NCBI GenBank assembly: GCA_013812485.1
Contig: JACCTJ010000360.1
Location: forward strand, 1 to 9,201
Source: Thermoleophilaceae bacterium
GTDB lineage: Bacteria > Actinomycetota > Thermoleophilia > Solirubrobacterales > Thermoleophilaceae
Length of the DNA stretch: 9,201 nt
Direction: 5' to 3'
Each line of letters begins with the position of its first letter. Position 1 is the first letter of the stretch. The position numbers and the translations under genes are program-made. This document shows, one piece after another, positions 1 through 6,565 of the stretch. The notes under the pieces are model-generated. The model searched no databases, was not told where the DNA came from, and saw only the letters and a program-made list of their open reading frames with translations.

Positions 1-1096
1 GGCGTGTGGATGGTCGCAGCCACGAGCGCGGGCCTTGGCGTAGACCTGCCGCGCCCAAGGATGGTGGTGGCGCGTCGCGTCGGCCAGGCAGGCCACGGCG
101 TCGCGCAGCCGGTGATCGCAGCCACGACGAAAGCCGGCGACCTTGCGCTTGCCCGACTCGATCGCGACCGGGCTCATGCCGGCGTCGGCGGCCAGGGCCT
201 CGGCGTCGGGGTAGCGCCCTCGACAGTCACCGATCTCGGCGGCGAGGCGGGCCGCGGTGACGGTGGACCTCGGGTCGCGAAACAGCGACAGGAAGATCTC
301 ACCGTCGACGTGAGCGCGCACGGCCCCGGCGATCTGCGAGGAGAGTCGTCCGATCTGCTCGACGAGCGGCCGCAGCGCCGCGACGAGGGCCAGCACCACG
401 CTGCGACGGGCCTCGACCTCCGCCTCGCCCGACCGTGCCCCTCGCCGCCTGGCGCAGCCGGCTGAGCAGCTCGCCCGCCGAGCGCCGACCGCAGTAGCGC
501 TCGCGGGCGAGGAAGCCCTCGAGGCGCCGCTCGCCGAGCCCGCGGGCGTCGGCCGGGCTCGGATAGCGCTCGCAGAAGGCAAGGGCGATCGGCGAGTCGA
601 CCTCGCTGAAGATGCGCGCCGCCCCCGGCCAGAAGCGCTCGAGCTCCGCACGCAGCTCGTTGGCCAAGCGCACGCGCGCGGCGACGAGGTCCTCGCGGGC
701 GCGCGTCAGCGCCCGCAGCGCCTTGGTCTCGTCCGAGTCGGGACGCAGGGCCCGGAAGCGATGGGCATCGGTGCGGGCCAGCTCGCCGAGGACGAAGGCG
801 TCGAGGCGGTCGGACTTCGTGCGGGCGACGGTATAGCGCTCGCGGGCGGCCCTGACCTGGTTGGGGTGGATGGCGAGGACGACGAGACCGGCGTCCACGA
901 GGCGCTCGACGAGCACGCCGTCGGGGCGCTCGAGCGCCACCCGCTGCACACCCTCGCCGACCAGCAGGTCGCACAGCTCGGCGACACCACGCTCGTCGTG
1001 GCCAACGACGCGCTCGACGGTGACGCGTCCGGTCTCGTCGACGACGCACGCTGCGTGTGCCTCACTCGCCCAGTCCACTCCTGCATAGGCTCCCAT
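1..1096 (-). pseudogene. IS110-family transposase (DEDD recombinase), frameshifted and cut by the window edge
   Basis: This gene encodes a site-specific DNA recombinase that mobilises IS110-type elements. The N-terminal RuvC-like domain shows the DEDD set: D8 in GVDWASEAH, E56 in VALERPDG, and D96/D99 in TKSDRLDAF. The ATG at 1096 has a GAGGAGG ribosome binding site 7 nt upstream (1104-1110). The first frame runs to about residue 222, then loses homology; the C-terminal Transposase_20 domain continues in the next frame from about 430 to 1, with DAGMSPVAIESGKRKVAGF and then WARQVYAKARARGCDHPHA. Removing one G from the GGG at 428-430 (minus-strand sense) gives a continuous GTVGEAEVEA reading, so there is a one-base insertion. 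The visible 365 codons are close to the family's roughly 400, so only the C-terminal end is missing. I see no slippery heptamer, so programmed frameshifting is less likely than inactivation or sequence error. The family call is very secure. Confidence 0.9.
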
Positions 1097-1103
1097 CGGG
1101 GAT

Positions 1104-1110
1104 CCTCCTC
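1104..1110 (-). promoter_or_regulatory. Ribosome binding site of IS110 transposase
   Basis: GAGGAGG on the minus strand, 7 nt before the ATG at 1096. It supports that start over any upstream alternative. Confidence 0.75.
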
Positions 1111-1181
1111 GATTGAGGTTGGTGCTGTCCGGGCCGACCAGAAGGTACCTTTGCGGATGCTCATAGGCAGGCCCTCGGTGG

Positions 1182-1341
1182 GGCGACGCCCTGTCGCCGC
1201 TTTGGGTGCCTCACACCGCCGGGAGGCGCTGGTCTCACGCGGGCCGTCTGCGCGGCAAGCGACGTTGGCGCTCTCCCGGCGGTGGTCAGCCTCTCTCTGG
1301 AGCCCGAAGTGTGAGCGAACGCCCTCCCTTCGGTCGGGCTC
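1182..1341 (-). ncRNA. Candidate IS110 bridge RNA (multi-stem structured region)
   Basis: Read on the minus strand there are three successive stem-loops. The first is an 8-bp stem, 1300-1307 with 1334-1341. The second is a long stem, 1214-1225 with 1273-1284 (12 perfect base pairs), which continues past a one-base bulge at 1272 with 4 more pairs (1226-1229 with 1268-1271) and encloses about 38 bases. The third is a 6-bp hairpin, 1182-1187 with 1193-1198, with a 5-base loop. Established knowledge: IS110-family elements such as IS621 transcribe a bridge RNA from the non-coding end upstream of the recombinase, with a 5' stem-loop followed by target- and donor-binding loops. Position, orientation and architecture fit. 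Transcription and guide pairing are inferred and unproven; both element-donor junctions are needed to test the loops. Confidence 0.4.
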
Positions 1342-1372
1342 TCCCTCTCTCAGGACCTCAGATGAGAGGGAG
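1341..1372 (+). promoter_or_regulatory. Hairpin that would sequester the sulfatase ribosome binding site
   Basis: CTCCCTCTC at 1341-1349 is perfectly complementary to GAGAGGGAG at 1364-1372, giving a 9-bp stem with a 14-base loop. The right arm contains most of the AGGGAGG ribosome binding site (1367-1373) of the sulfatase start at 1381. In an mRNA the site would be buried in the stem. It could be a translational control element, a structure derived from the IS110 end, or chance in low-complexity pyrimidine/purine sequence. Confidence 0.4.
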
Positions 1373-1380
1373 GTTGACCT

Positions 1381-1876
1381 ATGAGCGACGGGCCGAACAT
1401 CGTCTACATGCACTCGCACGACACCGGACGCTACGTTCAGCCCTAACGGCTACTCGATCCCCACCCCGAACATCCAGCGCCTGGCCGACCAGGGACTCCT
1501 CTTTCGCAAGGCCTTCTGCGCCGCCCCGACCTGCTCGGCGAGCCGGGCGTGCCTGCTCACCGGGCAGTACGGTCGTCGGCCGAGCCCACGATCCCTGGCC
1601 TCGGAAGGGACGCTCGCAGCCGAGATCGTCGGCTCGGCGCTCAGTTCGACGCTCGCGGAACTACTCGGGTACCGAGTCGCGCATGAGGAGTGGCGATCGG
1701 GATCGACCGGTTGGCGGAGGAGGTTGCCGCGAGTTAGGCGAACGCGGCGCGCGACCTCGACAGGGGGCCGCGATGACCGGCGCCCTTCGACGTGGGGAGG
1801 GCGGTGGGACGCGGGGCTTTGCCACGGAGGCGGGGGCCGGAGGTGCAGGCGGCCGGGGACGCAGGAGAGCGACTAG
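1381..1876 (+). pseudogene. Sulfatase N-terminal relic (frameshifted, truncated)
   Basis: Intact relatives are formylglycine-dependent sulfatases that hydrolyse sulfate esters. The ATG at 1381 has an AGGGAGG site 7 nt upstream. The first frame reads MSDGPNIVYMHSHDTGRYVQP and hits TAA at 1444-1446. Deleting one A there continues as YGYSIPTPNIQRLADQG and then AFCAAPTCSASRACLLTGQ, in the frame that stays open to TAG at 1874-1876. CSASR fits the CxAxR motif whose cysteine (about residue 51) becomes formylglycine. SHD near the start supplies a metal-site aspartate position. Recognisable homology stops near 1572, after about 65 residues of a protein that is usually 400-500 long, so the body of the gene is deleted as well. 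It is divergent from the IS110 next door, whose insertion may have accompanied the loss. The family call is strong; the substrate is unknown. Confidence 0.85.
1573..1872. other. Gap between the sulfatase relic and the thiolase, no recognised gene
   Basis: I recognise no protein family, RNA gene or terminator with a T-run here. The plus-strand frame of the sulfatase relic stays open through it, but the residues become arginine/glycine-rich and look like out-of-frame GC-rich sequence. A short palindrome, ACTCGG-GTA-CCGAGT, lies at 1663-1677. A short frame at 1690-1737 reads like a protein C-terminus (VAIGIDRLAEEVAAS then stop) and may be a scrap of another deleted gene. Confidence 0.4.
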
Positions 1877-3096
1877 TTCAGCCGCTCCACCACCATCGCC
1901 ATCCCCTGGCCGCCGGCCACGCACATGGTCTCGAGGCCGATCTGGCCGTCGCTCGACTCGAGCCCGTTCAGCAGCGTGGTCATGATTCGCGCCCCAGTCA
2001 TCCCGAACGGGTGGCCGAGGGCGATCGCGCCGCCGTGGGGGTTGAGCTTGTCGTAGTCGATCCCGAGCTCCTCGGCGATCGGGATGACCTGGGCGGCGAA
2101 GGCCTCGTTGAGCTCGACGATGTCGACGTCGCCGATCGACATGCCGGCCCGCTCGAGCACCTTCCTGATGGCGCCGATCGGGGCGACGCCCATGATCTCG
2201 GGCTCGAGCCCGCTGGTGGCCGAGGCGACGATTCTCGCCCGCGGCTTCAACCCGAGCTCGTTCGCCCGCTCCTGCGACATCACGAGCAGCGCCGCCGCGC
2301 CGTCGTTGAGCGGGCACGAGTTGCCCGCGGTCACGCGACCCTCCTCGCGGAATACCGGCTTGAGGCTCTGGAGTCGCTCGAGCGTCGAGTCGGCGCGCGG
2401 GCCGTCGTCCTTGTCCACGCTGCCGCCGTCGGGCAGTTCGACGGCGACGATCTCGCGGTCGAAGAAGCCGGAGTCCCGCGCCTCGACCGCGCGCTCCTGC
2501 GAGCGCTGGGCGTAGCGGTCCATGTCCTCGCGGGCCACGGCGTAGCGGTCGGCCACGTTCTCCGCGGTGTCGCCCATCGAGATGTAGGCGTCGGTGCGCC
2601 CCTCGCGGCCGTCGATCTTCTCGTTCTTGAACTCCGGCCTCGGGATCTGGCCCTTGACCTCGTCGGGGGCGTTGGCGATGATCGCGCCCATGAGCTGGGG
2701 CAGTCCGTCCTCGCTCCACGGCCCCACACGCGAGACGTGCTCGACTCCGGCGGCGATGAAGGTGTGGCCCTCGCCGGCCTTGACCGCGTGGGCGGCGATC
2801 CGAATGGCCTGGAGGCTCGAGGCGCAGTAGCGGTGGACGGTGGTGGCGGTGGTCGTGTCGGGCAGGTGCGAGAGCAGGCCGATGAGGCGAGCGATGTTGT
2901 AGCTCTGCTCGCCCTGGGGTAGGCCGCAGCCGCAGATCAGGTCCTCGACATCCTCGGGCTGGACGTCCGGGTTGCGCTCGAGCAGCTGGTCGATCACGTG
3001 GGCGCCGAGGTCGTCGGGGCGGACCTGCGTGAGCGAGCCCTTGAAGGCGCGTCCGATCGGGGTCCGGACGGCGTCGACGATCACGGCTTCGGGCAT
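1873..3096 (-). CDS. Acetyl-CoA acyltransferase / acetyltransferase (thiolase)
   Basis: Thiolases cleave 3-ketoacyl-CoA with CoA, or condense two acyl-CoAs, in the cytoplasm. The 407-residue product is a normal full length. The N-terminus MPEAVIVDAVRTPIGRAFKG is typical of the family. The acyl-accepting nucleophile is Cys91 in HRYCASSLQAIR. The C-terminal half has ELNEAFAAQ, then GHPFGMTGAR with His362, and the second catalytic cysteine, Cys392, in ETMCVAGGQGMAM. All catalytic blocks are present and the frame is uninterrupted. The ATG at 3096 has AGGAG 9 nt upstream. Its former upstream neighbours are an MDR reductase and an HSD10-like 3-hydroxyacyl-CoA dehydrogenase, so degradative beta-oxidation or branched-chain acyl-CoA breakdown is more likely than polyhydroxybutyrate synthesis. 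The F-G-M after GHP, where many thiolases have L-G-A, marks a subgroup I cannot name with certainty. Confidence 0.95.
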   Translation of the reverse strand: MPEAVIVDAVRTPIGRAFKGSLTQVRPDDLGAHVIDQLLERNPDVQPEDVEDLICGCGLPQGEQSYNIARLIGLLSHLPDTTTATTVHRYCASSLQAIRIAAHAVKAGEGHTFIAAGVEHVSRVGPWSEDGLPQLMGAIIANAPDEVKGQIPRPEFKNEKIDGREGRTDAYISMGDTAENVADRYAVAREDMDRYAQRSQERAVEARDSGFFDREIVAVELPDGGSVDKDDGPRADSTLERLQSLKPVFREEGRVTAGNSCPLNDGAAALLVMSQERANELGLKPRARIVASATSGLEPEIMGVAPIGAIRKVLERAGMSIGDVDIVELNEAFAAQVIPIAEELGIDYDKLNPHGGAIALGHPFGMTGARIMTTLLNGLESSDGQIGLETMCVAGGQGMAMVVERLN

Positions 3097-3105
3097 GGGT
3101 CGGTT

Positions 3106-3110
3106 CTCCT
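3106..3110 (-). promoter_or_regulatory. Ribosome binding site of the thiolase
   Basis: AGGAG on the minus strand, 9 nt upstream of the ATG at 3096. It sets the thiolase start. Confidence 0.75.
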
Positions 3111-3152
3111 GGAATCGCTGGCTGGACGCCGACTGCGCGGCGCGCGACGGGC

Positions 3153-3181
3153 ATCTTAGGTCAGCGGGGATGGCGGTCGGC
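3153..3181 (-). promoter_or_regulatory. Weak candidate promoter before the thiolase
   Basis: On the minus strand TAAGAT (3158-3153) fits the actinobacterial -10 pattern TAnnnT. Seventeen bases upstream lies GCCGAC (3181-3176), a poor -35 match. It would start transcription about 50 nt before the thiolase ATG. The IS66 insertion upstream separates the thiolase from the rest of its old operon, so a local promoter would matter, but the sequence evidence is thin. Confidence 0.25.
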
Positions 3182-3193
3182 GACGGAGTCCGC

Positions 3194-3228
3194 TCAGGGA
3201 CGCAGCACGACCTTGCGCCGGAGAAAGG
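3194..3228 (-). pseudogene. Detached 3' end of the MDR/quinone oxidoreductase gene
   Basis: On the minus strand these bases read, after the CCTTTCTC target copy, RRKVVLRP followed by TGA at 3196-3194. This is the usual C-terminal signature of zinc-independent MDR quinone oxidoreductases (of the type RKLVLxP). Joined across the IS66 element to the sequence at 4807-4857 it gives, in one frame, VALDKVGEAWERRQAF, then P or L, then RRKVVLRP and stop. The stop lies 97 bases before the thiolase start. Confidence 0.8.
3221..3228. repeat. Left target-site duplication of the IS66 element
   Basis: GAGAAAGG lies immediately outside the left inverted repeat and pairs with GGGAAAGG at 4807-4814 (7 of 8 identical). 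Eight base pairs is the duplication length known for the IS66 family. Confidence 0.8.
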
Positions 3229-3244
3229 GTAACCGTTCAGTCCC
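3229..3244. repeat. Left terminal inverted repeat of the IS66 element
   Basis: GTAACCGTTCAGTCCC is the exact reverse complement of 4791-4806. The match stops after 16 bp. Confidence 0.92.
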
Positions 3245-3249
3245 CTTGC

Positions 3250-4679
3250 TCAGGTAAGCGTGGGGAGCGGCTGACCGCTGCCGTGGCTGGTGAGCAGGTC
3301 GGCCAGGTAGGCGAACAGCGAGCGGCCCTGCAGGCGGCAGGTGACCGAGGCGGAGAGGGTGCGCTCGATCAGGCGCTCGCCGTCGTGTGAGCGGGTGCCG
3401 TGGGAGAGCTTTCTGTGGATGACCGGGCCGCGCAGCGAGCGCTCGGCGGCGTTGTTGGTCGGCTCGACGCCCTCGGCCTCCACGAACGTCCATAGCGCCG
3501 GCCAGATCTTCAGCAGGTTATGGGCAAAGCGCCGGTGAAGGCGGGTGCGCTGTGACTTGCGCGCCGCACGCTCGAGCAGCCTGCGCAGGTCGGTCTGGAT
3601 CGGCTTCAGCTCGCGTTGAAGGCGCCTGCGGTTGTGGTGGGCGTCGAAGGCGCGCCATGCCTTGAACAGCCGGTCGGTGAGCGCCAGGCCGGCCTCGCCG
3701 AAGGTCTGCTGCTCGGTCAGCCCCTCGGAATGGCGACGAAAATCCCGCTTGAGGTGCTCCCAGCACGCTTGGCGGCTGTCGGGGTCGAGATGGTCGTAGG
3801 CCCACCAGCGGTCTGAGCAGACGATCCCGCTGTAGTCGCTGCCGATCAACTCGTCCAACCGATCGGCGTGGCGGTCGGCGGCGTCCGAAAGATCGCCGCC
3901 TCAGGCGTTGAGGCGGTCCACAGCGTGCGTCCCTCACCCGCGGTGCGCCAACCCGTCTCATCGACATTCAGCGCGGCGGACTCGAGCACCGAGGCGACGA
4001 GCTGCTCGTGCGGGTCTGCCAGCGCCAACGACGCGCGCTGGCAGATCGCGTCGACCGTCCCGACCGACAGGCCGATCCCGAACAGCTCGCCGGCCAGCTC
4101 GGCCATGTCGCGCCGCGAGACCCGGTTGCGCGCGGTCATCGTCACGAGCGCCGCCTGCAGGCAGGGCCCGAACGCGCTCTGCCCGATGCCGTCGGGCAGC
4201 ACCGCGGAGCTCTTGGCCCGGCAGGCAGAACAGCAAAGCCGGTGCGTGCGGTGCTCGGTCACCACGACCGCGATCGGCGGCAGCTCAGCGACCTGGTGGC
4301 GCCCCGGACGCCGCGACGGGATGCGCTGCTGGTCTGCGAACACATTCCCGCAGCCACCACAGCGCTCGGGGTAATGATCGACGATCTCATCGACCTGATC
4401 TTCAGGGGCCAGGCTGCGCCCCGACCCCTGGTGGCCGGGCTGAGCACCCGCCCGGCGGCCCTCGCGGTCGGCCTTCGCCCACTCCTTCGCCCTGGCCCTC
4501 GCCTCCGCGCGCCGCTGCGCGCGCGTCTTGGGCGGATCCTGGGAAGGCGGCTGTGAGCTGTTGCGCGAGCTCGAGCGCGTTTGCTCCTCAAGCCGCGCGA
4601 TCCGCGCCTCCAGCCGACCGACCTCGAGGTCCCGGCGATCGGCCTGCGCCTTCAACTGCTCCAGCAACGACACCACCAA
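3250..4679 (-). pseudogene. tnpC: IS66-family transposase TnpC (DDE), one frameshift
   Basis: This is the DDE transposase that mobilises the surrounding element. The N-terminal frame (start TTG 4679, or GTG 4676/4673) holds a leucine-rich coiled coil (about 5-33), SSRNSSQPPSQD, the AQPGHQG block, a zinc finger (C107, C110, C150, C153) and the first catalytic aspartate, D240, in NVDETGWR. It ends early at TGA 3848-3846. The C-terminal half continues in another frame from about 3888 to TGA 3252-3250, with SDRWWAYDHLD (second aspartate), TNNAAERSLRGPVIHRK (catalytic glutamate) and the IS66 C-terminal tail. Adding one base near 3885-3888 joins them as AAIFR-x-AADRHADRLDEL, about 476 residues, slightly below the usual 500. 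No slippery site is apparent, so this is inactivation or sequence error. Family identity is not in doubt. Confidence 0.92.
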
Positions 4680-4790
4680 CGCCCGCGCCGGCTCACCCCC
4701 CGCAACCGCGACCGCCTCGAATCCTCACGCCGCACACCCCCGAATTCCCCCTACACGCACAAGATCCTGCAAGCCACCGCCCACGCACCA

Positions 4791-4806
4791 GGGACTGAAC
4801 GGTTAC
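4791..4806. repeat. Right terminal inverted repeat of the IS66 element
   Basis: GGGACTGAACGGTTAC is the exact reverse complement of 3229-3244. Confidence 0.92.
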
Positions 4807-4814
4807 GGGAAAGG
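4807..4814. repeat. Right target-site duplication of the IS66 element
   Basis: GGGAAAGG directly outside the right inverted repeat. It differs from the left copy only at the second base (G against A). Confidence 0.8.
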
Positions 4815-5759
4815 CCTGCCGGCGCTCCCACGCCTCGCCGACCTTGTCGAGCGCCACGGACGTCGTGGTCGACGGTCAGGCGGCCGGCCGCGGCGTGCCC
4901 GACCATCCGGCGGTGGGCTAAGGCACGACCTCGGCCGGAACGTCGAAGTTCGGGTAGCCGAGGATCGAGAGGGTCGAGCCGCGGACGGTGGCCGAGGCCA
5001 GGGTCGCCTCAGGGCCGGCCGACTGGCCGATCGAGACGATTCGCGCGCCCGAGGCAGACGCCTTGGCGGCGGCGACCATCGGCTCGCAGAGCGGGTCGAG
5101 CGTGACGTCCACGCCGTCGCCGCCCGCGGCGGAGCGGATCGACTCGGCGAGCTCGTCGGCTCCCGCGCCGTCGGAGAGATCGACGGTCGCGTCGGCGCCG
5201 AGCTCGCGCGCCCGCTCGAGTCCCTCGCGGTCGCGAGCCGCGGCGACCACGCGGCCGGCCCCGAGCAGCTTCGCGGCCTGGACGGCGATCTTCCCGACCG
5301 CGCCGCTCGCGGCGAGCACGAGCACGGTCTCACCCTCGCGCAGCTGCGCTCGCCACTCGAGCGGCAGCCACGCCGCGAGGCCGGCGACCCCGAAGCAGGC
5401 GGCGAGCGCGTCGGCGGCGCCGTCGGAGCCCTCGGGGGCGGTCACGAGCGCGGACTCCGCGATGGCCAGACGCTCGGCGAAGCTGCCCGGTACGCCACGA
5501 CCGCCGCCCGCCTGGACGTACACGGGCGCCCTCCTCGAGCCCTTCGGCCTCGAGCACGCCGGCCGAAGCCCTCGACCCCCGGCACGTACGGGACGTCGGG
5601 GACGCCGCCGTAGAAGCGCCCCTCGCCGATCGAGAGGTCGATCGGGTTGATCGGAGCGGCGGTGATCTCGACGAGCGCCTCACCGGCGTCGCGCTCGGGC
5701 TCGGGCGCCTCGCCCGCGGCCAGGGGCCGGCCGATCTCCTCGATGAGCGCGGCCCGCAC
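4807..5759 (-). pseudogene. Quinone oxidoreductase-like MDR reductase, several frameshifts, 3' end cut off by IS66
   Basis: Intact relatives are NADPH-dependent medium-chain reductases without the zinc ligands. The GTG start at 5759 lies 18 nt after the SDR stop. The N-terminal frame reads AALIEEIGRPLAAGEAPEP and PINPIDLSIGEGRFYGG, then PYVPGVEGFGR. An extra base near 5558 moves the frame to VLEAEGLEEGA; a second change near 5524 (one extra or two missing bases) moves it to VYVQAGGG. The nucleotide-binding fold follows, with LVLAASGAVGKIAVQAAKLL. At 4921 a missing base creates a TAG after PAEVVP; reading continues as AHRRMVGHAAAGRLTVDHD. An extra base near 4860 precedes VALDKVGEAWERR, and the last codons lie beyond the IS66 at 3194-3228. 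Four frameshifts plus an insertion mark a decayed gene. Its role beside an HSD10-like dehydrogenase and a thiolase suggests acyl-CoA or enoyl reduction, but that is inferred. Confidence 0.85.
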
Positions 5760-5777
5760 GAGCCGGGCTCTACCCGC

Positions 5778-6565
5778 TCACCGGGGCGGCATCCGCAGCG
5801 CGCCGTCGAGGCGGATGGTCTCGCCGTTCAGCATTGGGTTCTCGGCGATGTGGCAGGCGAGGTCCGCGTACTCCTCGGGTCGGCCGAGCCGCGTCGGGAA
5901 CGGGACCTGCCCGCCGAGCGCGCCGCGCGCCTCGGCCGGCAGGCCCGCGAGCAGCGGGGTGTCAAAGGTGCCCGGGGCGATCGTGCACACGCGGACGCCG
6001 CGCCCGGCGAGGTCGCGCGCGGCCGGCAGGGTCAGGGCGACCACTCCACCCTTGGAGGCCGCGTAGGCGGACTGGCCGATCTGGCCGTCGTAGGCGGCGA
6101 TCGAGGCGGTCATGACGATCGCCCCGCGCTCGCCCTCGTCGTCGGGGGCGTTGGCGCTCATGGCCGCCGCGGCGAGCCGCAGGAGTTGAAGGTCCCGATC
6201 AGGTTCACGCGGACCACGGTCTCGAAGGGGGCGAGCGTGGCGGCACCCTCGCGCCCGACGACGCGCTCGGCCCAGCCGATTCCGGCGCACGAGACCGCGA
6301 GGCGCAGCTCGCCGAGCGTCTCGACGGCGGCCTCGACCGCGGCCTCGAGCTGAGCCTCGTCGGTCACGTCGGCCGCGATGCCCACCGCGGCCGCGGTGCC
6401 GGCGCCATCTCGGACCTTCAGGCTCTCGGCCAGCTCCTGCGCGCGCTCGCCGTCGCGGTCGACAACCGCCACCCCCGCCCCGCGGCTCGTGAGCGCCCGG
6501 GCTGTGGCCGCTCCGAGGCCTGAGGCGCCGCCCGCGACGAGGGCGCCCGCTCCAGCGAGCCTCAA
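5778..6565 (-). pseudogene. HSD10-like 3-hydroxyacyl-CoA dehydrogenase (SDR family), one frameshift
   Basis: SDR enzymes of this type oxidise 3-hydroxyacyl-CoA or 2-methyl-3-hydroxybutyryl-CoA with NAD. The start is TTG at 6565, which overlaps the egtD stop as TTGA; it gives [20 protein letters not shown], the normal SDR N-terminus with the GxxxGxG dinucleotide motif. [12 protein letters not shown] and [11 protein letters not shown] follow. A missing C near 6185 then shifts the frame. The rest reads [35 protein letters not shown] with the catalytic Ser and Tyr-x3-Lys, [25 protein letters not shown] and [13 protein letters not shown], ending TGA 5780-5778. The restored product is about 262 residues, normal for the family, and the second half resembles human HSD17B10 strongly. 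Everything catalytic is present, so a single sequencing error is a real alternative to inactivation. Translation is probably coupled to egtD. Confidence 0.88.

Larger units (their letters stand above)
1097..1375 (-). mobile_element. Non-coding leader end of the IS110 element (approximate outer boundary)
   Basis: This stretch lies upstream of the IS110 recombinase start and before the sulfatase relic. I found no convincing coding frame in it. IS110 elements lack clear terminal inverted repeats and carry a structured non-coding end on the 5' side of the recombinase, which matches this position. The outer boundary cannot be fixed from this window because the other end of the element lies outside it. 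It must fall somewhere before the sulfatase ribosome binding site at about 1367, or inside the hairpin at 1341-1372. Confidence 0.5.
3229..4806 (-). mobile_element. IS66-family insertion sequence, tnpC-only type, 1578 bp
   Basis: The element is bounded by perfect 16-bp inverted repeats beginning GTAAC, consistent with the GTAA ends of the IS66 family, and by an 8-bp direct repeat with one mismatch. It carries only a tnpC-type transposase on the minus strand. There is no room for tnpA or tnpB, so it resembles the short ISBst12-like subgroup. About 110 bases of leader (4680-4790) separate the right end from the transposase start. It sits inside the 3' end of an MDR oxidoreductase gene. The transposase is frameshifted, so the copy is probably not autonomous unless the indel is a sequencing error. 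Confidence 0.93.

Noticed and set aside
1663..1677. Palindrome ACTCGG-GTA-CCGAGT
   Set aside because: A 6-bp stem is common by chance at this GC content and it is not placed at a promoter.
1690..1737. Short plus frame reading VAIGIDRLAEEVAAS then stop
   Set aside because: It looks like a protein C-terminus but is only 15 residues with an in-frame stop just upstream. It is too short to assign to a family.
1792..2922. Long plus-strand open frame opposite the thiolase
   Set aside because: Its product is Val/Arg/Gly/Asp-rich with no family motif, as expected for the antisense of a GC-rich gene. The minus frame is a complete thiolase.
3220..4815. IS66 element as a composite transposon with the IS110
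   Set aside because: The two elements belong to unrelated families with different ends, and the IS66 has its own target duplication.
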